Below are positions 45,621 through 58,330 of a DNA stretch of 64,000 nt, piece after piece. Position numbers and translations under genes: made by a program. The first letter of the stretch is position 1; the number at the start of each line of letters is the position of its first letter. This DNA comes from Anaeramoeba flamelloides (taxonomy: Eukaryota; Metamonada; Anaeramoebidae): assembly GCA_027625915.1 (NCBI GenBank), contig JANTQA010000023.1:13268001-13332000 (forward strand). The letters run 5' to 3'. The notes beneath the pieces were generated by a model. The model searched no databases. It saw only the letters and a program-made list of their open reading frames with translations, and had not been told where the DNA came from.

Positions 45621-45900
45621 TCATACCAATCAAAGAAATCGACAATAAAGCATGGGTAAATATGGTACTGATTTCTTAAAGTTCTATTATTTAAAAAGAA
45701 ATTGTAAAAATGAAGGATCAAATTAGAAAATTTATCTTAAAAAATAGAGTTAATTGTGATCTAGTCAAAAAAAATCAAAAAATTTCTAAAAAATTGAGAA
45801 ATATTACGAAAAATTTTCAACAAATTGAATTCCTAATTTAAAATTTACTTAAAATTTCAAGGAGTTTACCTTCAAAATTGATTTTGTATTTGGTGTTACA
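45550..45900 (+). repeat. Dispersed repeat LR3, copy 2
   Basis: Partner of 40180-40530; overlaps the 5' part of the small minus-strand reading frame. Confidence 0.7.
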
Positions 45901-46649
45901 TTGAATACTGAATAGTGTCTTGTATTTGAAAAAGAAGAAAAAAAAAATTGTTGTTTCATTTGAAACAGGTACGTTCTGCTTTGGATATTTTTTTTTTTTT
46001 TAACACACGGTCAATTGGTTTTGAAAAAAATTTTTAGACAATTCTTAAAACAGTAATTTTTTTTATTTCATATTTTAATATGTTTATGTTTATTAGAAGC
46101 CATATAAAAACCTTTAAAGCATCATATTGAAAAAAAAAAAGTATTCTGGAGAATATTTTTTATATAAAAAACTAATTTGGAACATTTTGAAATATTTTTT
46201 TTTTAGTTTATGAGTTATCACAATAGAAGTAGAAACAAAAAAAATTATTGACTTTTTTCTTAAAATAAATGGTATATTATTTTTATTACATTTCAATAGA
46301 GTGTAGTTTAAAATATATTCTGTATAAATAAATATTTTAAAAACATCAAATTGGTTATCTTGTATTTTTCGGATTCTGAACCATGAATAAATAGATTTTA
46401 TTACTTTGTAAGTTTTCTTTTTTTAATAAAAATGTTCAAAAATTATATCAATATATACTTCAATAATTATAATTATGAAAAATTTGAATATTTTTTTTTG
46501 TTAATTTGTTTTTATTTCCTTTTAATCGTTAACCATAAGAAATCTGTGAAAATTTCCAAAAAAAATCATACTTGATATGAATTTTAATTACACCTAAAGA
46601 ATATCAATAAACTAAATTTCATAATAAATCGCCCAATTTTTTTTTTGCT

Positions 46650-46990
46650 TTTTTTTTTTACTATTTTTTATTTTATTTTTAAATGTAAAACAAATATTTC
46701 TAGACTATAGAACTAAATATTAAAATAGTTTTTTTTTTTTTTATTATAATAGATAACTTCAATTTATTAAAATATTTGTTTTCAAAATTTGATTTTGAAA
46801 GGGCGAATATTTTTAAATATAGTTTATAATAATTTATTTTATTTGGTTTTATTGATTCAATTACATCTGTGCATTTCATAGATATTATTCTTTATAGTAA
46901 AGTTTTTTTTTATTTTTTCGATGAAAAATATTGAATAAAGTAATGATTTACACATTCATCCATTTATTTAATATTGGTTGAAATACTTTT
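46650..46990 (+). repeat. Dispersed repeat LR4, separated block
   Basis: Aligns with 56875-57110 through ATTTTATTTTTAAATGTAAAACAAAT-like and TATAGAACTAAATATT stretches. In the second copy this block directly precedes the other LR4 blocks. Confidence 0.6.
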
Positions 46991-48629
46991 AAATACCCTT
47001 TAATCTTTAAACATAATTATTTTACATGTAATTCAAATAAACACAATTTCTATTAATGTACACCCTCAATAGAAATGCTATATTTTGAAAAGGATTCAAA
47101 ATTGGATTCCAATCTGTCCAAAAAATCTACTATTAAAGATATAGAAAGTAATGAATTTTCGAGAATATAATATTCAACCTAATAAACATAGATGTTGTAT
47201 TATTCAGTAACAAGTTCTGTTTGTAAAATAATAGAAGAAATTACAAACCCAATAAACGTTAAAATTATCCCAGTTATAAATATTTTCAGTTACTAAAAAG
47301 ATATCCAATCCAACCCAACACAACTCGGTTATTTTTTTCAAAAAAAAATCTCTAAATTTTAGTATTTTTATATACACTCATATAACAAACATTTTATACA
47401 TAACAATTTTTAAAAAGGTTTATAACTGTCTTTGATATTAATTAGGATTGCAAATAAAAATAAAAGTTTTCAGTCATATTGTATATATTTTTATTTGTAA
47501 AATTTTTGAAATTTTTTATTTGACTTAGTGGTTGAGAAATTATTTTAATCTATTTTTCTTCAAGGTTTAAAGATAATCCGATTATTTAATATGAATATAA
47601 AACCAACATGTTCTTACATAAGAGATTACTAAATTAAATTGAAAAAATGAATTTTTTTTCTGTTTTTGGAATATTTTTTAGCATTTTTTTTTTTTTCGGG
47701 TTTGAGTTTTAATATATATTCACTATTTTTTTCTGCAAATTATTCTAACATTTATTAAACTTTCTTTTTTATTATTTAATCTAAAGTTCCTTCGTTGTAA
47801 CTAATTTGAAAAAAAAAAAAATACCCCAAAAATAGATGTTTGTTTCAAAAGTCGGGAATTTTGAATAAGAGATATTCGAAACTTAATGAGTTCAATAACT
47901 ATCTTTTCTTGAATAAATAAAATTATATCCACTTTGAAAAAATATTGAATAAAAGATCTATTACTGAAATCCAATATGTAGTTTTGGTTATCTTTGATTT
48001 TCAGAATTTATTTTTTCCTTGTAGTGAAGACTAAAACAATTTTTTAATTAAGAAAAATCCCGTTTTCGGTATCTAGACATAATTTTAAGAACTAAATCAA
48101 AATTGATAATTATTCTTATTAACATTCATGAATTTTTATTAATATTAGTATTAACTTGAAATTTTTTATTTTAATTAATTGTAACATTTTGATAAAGTTA
48201 AACTGAGCATGAGAAATAAAAATTTCTAATATTACTAATGCTTTTTTGTAAATCCAATCGATTTCAAGTATAGCCATTTGAAAAATGTCACTAATTGGTT
48301 TTTTTTATGATCTTATAACAATTATAACCTTTTTAAAGTTTTGTGATTTCATTCAGTTAGAACTATTTTTTTAAAAAGTACTTTTCTTCTCGCCCCAACC
48401 TCTAGACCACATTTAAAGACTGATCCCTCACATTTTTAAAATAGAAAATTATCAAAAAGTTTTGATACTCAAAAAGTATTCACTTTTTGAAAATATAAAA
48501 CTTGAAAAAAGTTTTAAAAAAGTTTTCACATTTTTAAAACCTACTATATTTTTTTTTAATTGAAATTAAAATCATTTTTTAAAGAAATATCAATGAAATT
48601 TCATTTGATGTAATGGAGTGAAATAAGTT

Positions 48630-48702
48630 GATTTTTGAAATATCTTTTGAAGGAAATTTTCCTCACGAAATCATCAAATTTCCTTCAAAAATTCAATATC
48701 TT
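48630..48702. repeat. Hairpin with ~23-bp arms
   Basis: GAAATATCTTTTGAAGGAAATTT pairs with AAATTTCCTTCAAAAATTCAATATC around a 16-base loop. No second copy noticed. Confidence 0.65.
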
Positions 48703-49281
48703 TTCAGGGACTAGTCTCTATTGATTTTTTTTATTGACTAATTTCTAAATAAGGATTCCTTATCTAGAAATATATTTGATATTAAAAATTGTCGGGGTTT
48801 TCAAATAAAAGTAATTGTCAAAGAATTTTCTCAATCTCTATTAAATTTAGGTAAAAAAATTTCATATAGATTAGTCCCTTAAATAACATTTCACATTTTT
48901 GGATAATCCAATTTGATTAAAAAATATACTCTAACCAATCTTTTTTGGTACTTAAAGGAAAACTGTTATCATCAAAACATTAAAAATTATCAAACTTGTT
49001 AACAATTTTCATAAATCAAAACAATTCCCTAACTCTCTAAAACCCAAAACAGCATTTTAAATAATCTCATGACTTTAAAAAAGCATATCTCTTATACAAC
49101 TCATTTTCACTTTCAAAGTGTTGAATGTATTTGAAAGGTTTCTAAATTATCTAAAGTCTTTGAAAGGGTGAAAAAGATAAGTCTAAATAAAAGTTATACA
49201 ATTATTTCAGGTGAACTAGAAACATTTTAAATCATTTTTTTGAGAATTACTTCTTTTTTTTTTTTTTTTTTTTCTTCAATT

Positions 49282-52200
49282 ATGTCTTCCTATCTTTATT
49301 CAGATTCACCAAGTAATTCAATTCTTTTTCAATCAAACGAACGTGTCTCAAATCGAAATCCCAATTTTTTAGATACGATCCCAAATACGTTTCTAAATGG
49401 GTATGATGAAAACGGGCTACCAATATACAAATTAACAGAGCTTGTTACATGCACAAGCCTCAGCAAGCAATTAATTGGAAACAAAAGAAGGCTATTATCA
49501 CTTCACAAAAAGATCAAATTACGAGAGAAGCGTAATTTAAAAGAAAGATCTCAAACGCAAACCAATACCAAGGAAGATGAAGAGTATTTATTTTTAAAAG
49601 ATCGTATTAACTCTTCTCAGCAAAACAAAAGCGATTTGCCTGTGAGTGAACAAAATGACAAAACCTTTTCACATGCAAAAAAAAACAAAAAAAAAAAAAA
49701 GAAATCTTCAAACATAAACAAGAACCGTTATTCTGGAAACAAAAAGCAAAGAAATAAAAAAAATAACCAAGACGAAGAATTAGATTCCTTTTATATTCCA
49801 ATGTCCATTTCCAAGTTTCACCCGATTGAACATTTCGATTGGGAAAAAGAAATAATTTGGGATGCCAAGGATAAAAATAATCTGGATCCAATTTACAACA
49901 TTAACAGTGCTGGTGCAAATTTGCATTCCGAATTGGTTCCTAAGCAATGGTTTATTTCAAATAATTTATCAGAAACGTTAATGGATTTAGGATTGGGTTC
50001 AATTGATCCTCAAATTATCAAGTTTAATAAAACACAACAGAAAAAGGAAATGAAAAAGAAAAATAAAAATTTAAAAAAATCATTCAACAAAATACAAGAA
50101 CAAGAAAGCGTAAAAAACAAAAACACAATAGAAATAGAAAAAGAAAAAGAAGAACAAGAACAAGAACAAGAAAAAGAAAAAGAAAAAGAGCAAGAAAATA
50201 TTAACAAATTACAAGAAGAAGATCAAAAAAAAATGGAAATTGAAATTGAAATAGAAAAAGACACTGATCAAGATTTAAAAACACAACCACAAAAAAAAGC
50301 AGCCAAACAAAAGCAAATGCAAAAACAAACAAAAGCAAATGCAAAATCGGAATCCAAGTCGGGTAGTGAACCTGAATCTGAATCTGAATCTGAATCTGAG
50401 TCTGAATCTGAATCTGAATCAGAATCAGGATCTGAACTTGGAACTGATAATGAAAATGAAAAGGGGAACGATTTTAGGAATTTCATATGTAAAGCCAAAA
50501 AAATAGAAATTCCTGAATGGAGCAACCAAGAGAAATTAATTGAAAGAGACACTGTTGAAGATCAAGAAGAAGAATTAACAAGACAGGAATTAATTTATAA
50601 GGAAAAAATCAAGGAAACTGAGCAGAATGGGCAAATATGGTCAAAATTTAACAATATGCTAACGCCTTCATTATCTGCAACAACAATCCAATCGTCTATT
50701 ATTTGGGACAACGGCTCAATATCTGAAAAGCAAAATAACGGAGCAAATAAAAGGAAAACAAAAAACACGAGCAAAAAAGACAAAGATAAAGAAAAAGTGC
50801 AAGAACGGGAACAAGATGAACTAAGCACTGAAGCCTTAATCTTGGATTTAAATGACGATGAAATGTTATTTGAGAAAAGGGTAGGTTCAAATCCAATAAT
50901 ATACCCGATCAAAAACATAAAACCGCCACAGTTTAAAATTGGATTTTCATTAAACACACCATCTAGAAGATACCGTAAGCACCGCCATTCCTTAGCAGAA
51001 GATCCCTTATTTAACCAAAATTCCTTTCTATATGAGCCATGGAGGCGATTTAATTTTTCGAATGATCAATATTATTCCAAGCCCATTCAAAAGTTGAATG
51101 AAGAAAATTTAAAGGAAAAAGTGGTTATTTCGCACCCAGAACCAACACTGAGGCTCGAAGGTGTTAAACAGTTTTGGACTGCCAAGGAATTAAGATACTT
51201 CCATCGGCCACAGATCGATAAGCATGTATTTAGGAAAATTATTAATTTGAGAAAGCCCTCATATGCAAGAACTCAACAAGAGAAAAAGGCTCGTAAACGA
51301 AGAAGAAAAAGAAGGAGAAGGCAAATGACTGATCGGATTCGGAGTGGATCTTCTTCATTGGGTATTGGTTCCAAGGGCGCGTATGATTCGTCACGGAATA
51401 CAAATGACGATTCTGTGCCATCCGAGCAATTTAAAAAGGCTAGATATTTGACATTAAAGACAGACTCCTTTGTGCTTTTGGAATATCTTGAAGAAAATCC
51501 AGTGGTAATCCAAAATTTTGGGATGAATTCCAGAATATTGACATATTACCGAAAGCGTCATTTTCGTGATATGGATTATTTGGACAACGAAGAACAAAAG
51601 CAGGCAGTAATGACAAGGGATAACGCATATAGGCAAAATATTTTTAACCCTCTGAAGAAATCTCAAATCAGCAGAGATGGAAACCTAGGGCTACGATATA
51701 TGCCGCTCCCATTGGAACTGGAATGGGCGGGCATGCCCTTTGATTTGGATGATTCAAGTAGTAGTGGGCAAGAAGATGAAAAGGGGAATGATGAAGATTA
51801 TGAGGATATAATAGAGAGAGAGAAACGCCGAAAGAAGCGCAAGGAGAAAAAGAAGCGGAAGGAGAGACAGAAAAAGCAATTGGAAGAAATTAATTTGATG
51901 GATTTAATTCAAAAAAAAATGGAAATTGAATTAGAAAAGGAAAATGATAAAGACAAGGATGAGGATGGCGAGGGGAACAAAAATTCAAAGAAAAAAAAAC
52001 GAAATCGAAGAAAAAGAAATAAAAAAAGAGGCAATTGGGATTCTTGGATCGACACCACTGAAATTGACGCCATTCGAGAGGAACTTCAAAGAGAGGAGCT
52101 GGTGGTATTAAGTAGCGATGACCCGTCACCATTTATCACCGAATTGCCCTTTTCTACAAAGGTGAAGGCGATAAAAAATAATTTATTTCAAGCGGTATTG

Positions 52201-54105
52201 GCAGAGCACGAGGCTCCAGAAACGGATTTTCTCGTTGTGCGTTCTGAGGACGGCAATTTCTATTTACGAGAGATCCCAAGAATTTTCACTGTTGGCAAAA
52301 TCCAATTGCTTCAGGAAGTTTTCACACCAAAGGCAAGAAACACCAAGCAATTCCAGGAAGATAGCTTGAAGGTATTCCTATACCGCTCATTCATCACGAA
52401 TAATTTAAAAAAAATCCGAGCCAAGGACGTCTTAAAATTCCATCCCTATTTATCTGAATCCGATATCAGGAAAAAATTGAAAGAGCTTGCCTCCTTTCAG
52501 AAGGCAGGACCAGATTCTGGATTTTGGACCTTTGATCCCAAGAATTGTGGCCTTACAGAAGAAAAATCACAGGCGTTAGTGTCTCCGGAATTAATGTGTT
52601 TGTATGAATCAATGCTCTCGGGACATCAATATTTAGTAGATCGAGGAATCCACACAATTTTTAATTTGAAAACAATTATCTCCATCAAACTGACATTAAC
52701 CAATCAAGACATGATCGAAGCTATCGAAATTTTAAAGGATTACCTTCAATTTTCGCCTTGGGAGGTTTCAAAAAGCCATATCAATGCAGCACTGAGCAAA
52801 ACAGTTCCGTTTTGTGATGTCTATGGGAAAGTGGGCTATCGGAAGCAAAAAAAAAAGTCGCGAAAGGGGAGAAGAAAGAAGCGCGAATCATATAAGCCCC
52901 TTGAGGGGACATGCATGGACGCGAGAAAGATCACCAAGCCGGATATGCTGAAATATGCACGAGAATTCTTTGCGGAAGAAGAAATACAAGGAAAGGGCCA
53001 TTGGGACCTGTGGAATTTATTAAAGCCGATTGCAGCCGATATGGCTTCAAAGGGGATGGACCATCCGATTACCCGTTTTGTTCGAACAAGGAAGCTTAAA
53101 AACAATAAGGGACAACAAAAATACTCAATAATTAGACAAAACTTTTTTAATAGAATGCTCAATAGAATGATGTTTGGTGACCCTCTCAAGGGTATTGAAG
53201 ATACCTTGCCTTCAGATGAAGAAGAAATGCAACAGCAAAAGGAATTGCAAGCCGTACAATCACAAATAGAGAAAGAAAACGAAAAAAATAAATTACTCAA
53301 TGCAAATTCCCAAACTGTTAATTCATCAAAATCATCATCGTCGTCGTCGTCTTCTTCTTCTTCTTCTTCTTCTTCATCGACATCATCTACAAATACCACA
53401 TCCACATCCACATCCACATCCGCATCATTACTGAACATTTCGTCACAACAAAATAAAACACAAGCGATCAGCGAAAATCTTGATAATTTCTTTGATGATC
53501 TTGAAGATATGTTAATTGATGAAAAAAGAGAAAGAGAAGTAGATCCAACTCAAATTAAAAAAGTAGATGATTTGATCGATACAACTCGTATTAAATATGC
53601 CAATACCAGAATCGTGGTTAATAAAATAAAATACCATTTTGAAAAAAATGGTAATTCTAAAACACAAGTTGAATTTATCGATGATAAAAAAAAGGTAAAG
53701 AAAATCGTTAAAGAAAAACAAAGAATAATCGGTAATAAGAATCGTAAATATTATAATCTTGACCAATTGAAAAAGCAAATAGCAAATAACTATTATGAAA
53801 ACAAGGTCCCCACCCTCACCGAAGATTCTACTTGCCTGCAATATGAAGATGGCAAGCTTACTTTAAATTTCTTATCAAAAAGTTTAAAGGACAGTAAGCA
53901 AAATAAAAGAAAGAAAAAAAATAAAAGTAACAAAATTTTTAAATCTTCAGGTTCAGATTCAGATTCAGATTCAGACTCAGACTCAGACTCAGATTCAACT
54001 TCAACTTCCGATTCCGATTTTGATTCATCATCTTCATCCTCATCTTCTTCATCTTCAAATTCTGATTCTGGTTCTGATTTTGAAAAAGATACATCAAAAA
54101 AATAA
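49282..54105 (+). CDS. TAF1: TAF1, largest TFIID subunit
   Basis: Core TFIID scaffold for RNA polymerase II initiation. 1,607 residues from the ATG at 49282; the open frame upstream runs only through a T tract and a TTG. The central TAF1 domain (DUF3591, about 620-1295) is clear: FHRPQIDKHVF, SFVLLEYLEENPVVIQNFGM, LAEHEAPETDFLVVRSEDG, FYLREIPRIFTVGKIQ, FQEDSLKVFLYRSF, LSESDIRKKLKELASFQKAG, FWTFDPK, LVSPELMCLYESMLSG, SPWEVSKSHINAAL and WDLWNLLKPIAADMASKG. A later block (NTRIVVNKIKYHFEK) matches the KVxKIxRxF segment after it. Lys/Glu, Ser-Glu and Ser-Asp low-complexity tracts fill the linkers and the tail. No zinc knuckle and no bromodomains follow; the protein ends in Ser/Asp repeats, as in fungi rather than animals. 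Confidence 0.95.
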   Translation: MSSYLYSDSPSNSILFQSNERVSNRNPNFLDTIPNTFLNGYDENGLPIYKLTELVTCTSLSKQLIGNKRRLLSLHKKIKLREKRNLKERSQTQTNTKEDEEYLFLKDRINSSQQNKSDLPVSEQNDKTFSHAKKNKKKKKKSSNINKNRYSGNKKQRNKKNNQDEELDSFYIPMSISKFHPIEHFDWEKEIIWDAKDKNNLDPIYNINSAGANLHSELVPKQWFISNNLSETLMDLGLGSIDPQIIKFNKTQQKKEMKKKNKNLKKSFNKIQEQESVKNKNTIEIEKEKEEQEQEQEKEKEKEQENINKLQEEDQKKMEIEIEIEKDTDQDLKTQPQKKAAKQKQMQKQTKANAKSESKSGSEPESESESESESESESESESGSELGTDNENEKGNDFRNFICKAKKIEIPEWSNQEKLIERDTVEDQEEELTRQELIYKEKIKETEQNGQIWSKFNNMLTPSLSATTIQSSIIWDNGSISEKQNNGANKRKTKNTSKKDKDKEKVQEREQDELSTEALILDLNDDEMLFEKRVGSNPIIYPIKNIKPPQFKIGFSLNTPSRRYRKHRHSLAEDPLFNQNSFLYEPWRRFNFSNDQYYSKPIQKLNEENLKEKVVISHPEPTLRLEGVKQFWTAKELRYFHRPQIDKHVFRKIINLRKPSYARTQQEKKARKRRRKRRRRQMTDRIRSGSSSLGIGSKGAYDSSRNTNDDSVPSEQFKKARYLTLKTDSFVLLEYLEENPVVIQNFGMNSRILTYYRKRHFRDMDYLDNEEQKQAVMTRDNAYRQNIFNPLKKSQISRDGNLGLRYMPLPLELEWAGMPFDLDDSSSSGQEDEKGNDEDYEDIIEREKRRKKRKEKKKRKERQKKQLEEINLMDLIQKKMEIELEKENDKDKDEDGEGNKNSKKKKRNRRKRNKKRGNWDSWIDTTEIDAIREELQREELVVLSSDDPSPFITELPFSTKVKAIKNNLFQAVLAEHEAPETDFLVVRSEDGNFYLREIPRIFTVGKIQLLQEVFTPKARNTKQFQEDSLKVFLYRSFITNNLKKIRAKDVLKFHPYLSESDIRKKLKELASFQKAGPDSGFWTFDPKNCGLTEEKSQALVSPELMCLYESMLSGHQYLVDRGIHTIFNLKTIISIKLTLTNQDMIEAIEILKDYLQFSPWEVSKSHINAALSKTVPFCDVYGKVGYRKQKKKSRKGRRKKRESYKPLEGTCMDARKITKPDMLKYAREFFAEEEIQGKGHWDLWNLLKPIAADMASKGMDHPITRFVRTRKLKNNKGQQKYSIIRQNFFNRMLNRMMFGDPLKGIEDTLPSDEEEMQQQKELQAVQSQIEKENEKNKLLNANSQTVNSSKSSSSSSSSSSSSSSSSTSSTNTTSTSTSTSASLLNISSQQNKTQAISENLDNFFDDLEDMLIDEKREREVDPTQIKKVDDLIDTTRIKYANTRIVVNKIKYHFEKNGNSKTQVEFIDDKKKVKKIVKEKQRIIGNKNRKYYNLDQLKKQIANNYYENKVPTLTEDSTCLQYEDGKLTLNFLSKSLKDSKQNKRKKKNKSNKIFKSSGSDSDSDSDSDSDSDSTSTSDSDFDSSSSSSSSSSSNSDSGSDFEKDTSKK

Positions 54106-54559
54106 TAAATAAAATAAAAAAGAATTCACTAAAAGATAATTATTCATAACTTTAAATTTATTTCTTGGTTTTGAACAAAATGAAATTTTATCTCTTCCAT
54201 TTATTTTTTTTTAAAAAATAAAAAAAAAAAAAATTACAAGTTATTTTTATTCATTTTAAAAAATGTGTGTGATAAAATCGTTTTTTTTTTAAAGTGTTAT
54301 CCAAAATAGTTGACAAACTACAATAGACCTATTTTTTTGGGATCAATTTAAAAAGAGTTGGATTTATATACACTTTTTTTAAACAACTTTATTTTAAATC
54401 TAATAAAAATAAAAAATTTTTAATATTAATAATTTTTTTTTTTTGAATTGAAAAGTAAAAAACAATAAAAAGATTTTAAAAAACATTAACAAAAAATAAT
54501 TATTTATTTTATTTTTATTTTTTATATTGTTAATGAAGAGAAGTGATTTAACAAAATTA

Positions 54560-55110
54560 TCTCCTATTTGCAGTTAGGTTTTTTTTTATTTAAGAAATTA
54601 AAAGAAAATTTATTAAATTTTCTTATCATTTTTTAAATTAAAAAAAGCCTAGGCACTTTCAGTTAGTTTTTCTTGAGTTTTCTGTTTATTTGGAAAATCG
54701 ATAGATTTTTTAAGGTTTTCTATTTTATTTCTGAAGTGTTCTATGTTTTTTTTACTTTTTGAAATAAATAGAAAACTCAAAAAAACCTAATGAAAATCTA
54801 TAGATTTTACTGATAAAATAGAAAACTTCAAGAAAACCACCTTTAGGTTTTTTTTTAATATAAAAAATAAATAGTAAAATCAAGAACAATACTATATTCT
54901 TTTGAATTCTGGAAAAGCTAACATTGCTTTTTTTTAATTTGAGAAATAAAAAGTCAATTTATTTAATTCTCTTTACATTTCAAGAATTAAAAAAAAAACG
55001 CCTTTAGGTTTTCCAGGATTTAAAAGAATTGAGTTAAATCAGATATTTTACTCAATTCTTTTGAATTATGGAAAACATCGTCACTCTACGGCACTCTACA
55101 GCACTTCTTG
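54560..55110. repeat. Repeat-B cluster 4
   Basis: Palindromic units as in 20.2-21.1 kb: TTTCTGAAGTGTTCTATGTTTT, GAAATAAATAGAAAACTC, and AATTCTTTTGAATTATGGAA facing CCAGGATTTAAAAGAATTGA. Ends in repeated CGGCACTCTACAGCACT-type sequence. Confidence 0.78.
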
Positions 55111-56874
55111 GAAATATAAATTTATTTAGAGTTATTTATCCTAATTATAATGTAAGTAAGAGTATAATTCAGATTAGAGTTTTTCTTCAAAAAAAAAAAG
55201 AAAAAAGAAAAAAAAATTATTTCGAACAAAGACAATAAGAAAATGAAAAAATAAAAGAGAATAAAAAATAAGAAAAAAAAATCTAATCTTTGTGAAAAGA
55301 TTTTTTGTTATTTTAATTATTTTCTATTTCTTGAATTGATGTTTTTGAAACTTATTCAAATTAATCTTTTTATTTTGACTAACCAAATATATTTCCTTTT
55401 CCTCTTAATTAAATATTTATTGAAATTTTATCTGAAAAAAAAAATGAAAAGTTCTCAGTATAGTCATTTATAATTTATTCTTATAATCTTAAAAATACAA
55501 AATTATATAATGGTGATTAAAATAAATAACTAATTAGGTATTTAATTATTATCATAATACTAAAATTTCTAATTTAAAAAATTCAAAAAAAAAAAAATAT
55601 TTTTAAAAAATATTCAAAATAAGTTGTTATAATTTTTTTACAAGATCTAAAAAAAAATAATTACATTAACTAAACTGTTTTTCAAAAAAAAAGTGTACAC
55701 CTCTCAAATCGCCAATACCATCAAATTTGGTTGTTAATAAGATAATTACTTATTGGTGATTTCATATTAATTATTCATTTTTTCATTTTTTACTTTTTTA
55801 TTATTGGATATTGAAAAATTGGAAAATGAAAAAGCGAGATAAAAAGAAACCAATTTGGAAATAATCTATCAGTGTTTAAAAACCGAAACAGTTCAAGTTT
55901 GATTTTGAATGAGCTAGATATATGAATTAAAAAAGACCATTATTAGATTGATGTATAAAACAAAGAAAAGAGAAACCAAGAAAAAACATTCCAACAAAAC
56001 ATGCCGATGAATTGCGGTTTTATATTGAATATTAAACTTTAAAGAACAAAATTTTGATTGTGTAAAGAGTTATCAATAAAATGCAAAACTCCTTTTCCCA
56101 ATTCGTCTTATTCAAAGGTTTTTATTGATTCTGTAATTTTTGTTCTTTAAATAATTTAATAAACAAGATTTCACATTTCAAATAAAAGGGCAAATCAATT
56201 TTTAAAAATATTTGATTTTAATTTTTTATTCTTTTGTTTTCATGAGTTTCTAATATTCAGTTGTTTGTTTTTTTTTAAATTATAACGAGTTTGTTAAATT
56301 TTTGAATGATACTACAATTAATCTGATTTAATTATGAACAATTCTTAAAAATTTATGTGCAGTTTTATTTGAAAAAGAGTTTAATTTACCTTTGAATTAT
56401 TTTTACTTTTTGTTAGAATTAAAAGTTGGATAAAAGATCAATAACAAAAAAAAAATTATTAAAATATCAAAACCATTTTAAATCCTTTATATAAAACATG
56501 AGGAAATAAATCCCAACCTATTATACCAATTGATGTGTCTGTCTATTTATATCTGTATATCTTTAACAATTTTCTGTATTAATTATGCACAATAAACTAT
56601 TACCAAAAAACACAAACAATTTAATTATTTTTGATATATCTTAAACTATTTTCTGTTTATAAGCTTGTAAAAATTGCATAGGTGAATCTTATTTCAAAAT
56701 TATATCATCTCCAAAGGTTCTTCTAGTTTTTACGATTTAGATATTCAATAAAGAAAATTTTCTTATTGTTATTTTTAAATTATTTTTTTGATTGGAAAAT
56801 TTTAATTCTTTTGTAAAAGATATTTTGATAATAATTTTTTTATAATTGTAAACTAAATATAATAATACATGGAC

Positions 56875-58330
56875 GAATTTATTTTTATTATTTTTTTTAC
56901 TATTTGTGATTTTATTTTTAGATGAAAAACAAATTTAACTGAGTGTATAGAACTGAATATGGGAATAGTAATTGTTTTCAAAATTTGATTTTTAATGGGC
57001 TAATTATTTTGATATGGAGTTTATTTCAAATTTAAATGTAATAAAATTTTATTTGATTATCTTTTTCAATTCAAACCACGGAATGTTATTTTGGTGTTAT
57101 TAGTTCACCCAATTTATAAAAATAGATAGAAATAAAAAATTACAATCAAATCACGTGAGAAAACAGAAATTTTAATCTATTTCTAAAAATTTATGGAAAA
57201 AAAAGTATAACGAAAATTCGAGGAAATGTTTTAAATTCCATGTAACAAATAAATTATAAATAACAATTTTTTCCTCATTTTCATTAACTTTAAATGAATT
57301 TTTTCTTCAAAAAATACTCCTTTGGTTGTTTTTCAGTTCAAAATTTACTTTTATTATTCTCTAAATAAAGGAAACAAAAAAATAATTTTTGAAGAAATAT
57401 CACTTTTAGTAATTTCTGAGAGTCTTTATGAACAAGTAACGTTTGTGTCTTTTATATTATTTTAAAAATACATGAAAAATAAATCAAATATTGTATCCTT
57501 GAAGATCTTAAAAATTTGAACATTTATTTTATTCACAAATATTTATTCAATTTCTTGAAATTTAAAAGATTTTTCAATATACTTTTTCAAATGTCAAGGG
57601 TATAATCAAGGAACTGTTTGTATTAAAATGAGGTATTTGATAATATCTATTATTTTTTTTATTATTAGATATAGGCATTTGAATTGTTTTATTTGTTGCA
57701 AAATCTTAAAAAAATTGAGAAATAAATGTAAAACCTATTTGATAAATTTAATCATTCCGTTGCTAATAACTTACTGAAATAATTAAGATTGGGTTTATAA
57801 TTATTAATTATAAATAATCAAATTAAAAAGTATTTCTTTAGATAATAAGTTGAATTTTTCAGGTTTTAAAAAAGTATTTCGGGAGAATTTTTAATTCGAT
57901 TGTTTGGTTCTTTTTCTCAGATTTTTTCATTTAGTCCCTAGAAAAAATAGATTTGAATTGTTCTTTGAATCAAAAAATTAAATTTTTTACAAGTTTAAAA
58001 TAATTATTGTATTTTTTTTGAGATTAAGTAGATTTTTTAAACTTTGTTATTTTAGAACTTAGTGGTTTCATTTTTAAAGTGTATTTTTGTACACTTCCTT
58101 TACGGGCAATAAGATTTCAATCTTCTTTCAAAGAAAATTTTTTTTAAATAATTTAGAAATCTGTTGGATTTTGAACTTTTCAAAAATGTAAAAAATGGAT
58201 CAGTCTTTTAAAAACAATAATTCATTTCTGAAAATAGTATAAAAAGTAAGCCATGTTTTCTAGTTATTAGATTTTCACTTGGTTTTTCAATTTCAAGATA
58301 GGGTAAAATTTTTTTTAATTTGTTGGTAAA
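56875..58330 (+). repeat. Dispersed repeat LR4, copy 2 (longest)
   Basis: Contains, in order, blocks found separately at 46650-46990, 41450-42130 and 43300-43560. No ORF or terminal repeats noticed, so its class is unknown. It ends about 200 bp before the Psf3 gene. Confidence 0.68.

Larger units (their letters stand above)
45901..49281. other. 3.4-kb spacer upstream of TAF1
   Basis: AT-rich, with an LR4-related block at 46650-46990 (partner 56875-57110) and a hairpin at 48630-48700. No coding segment recognised. A run of 20 T (49254-49273) lies eight bases before the TAF1 ATG, as also seen before the TTI2-like gene. Confidence 0.6.
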
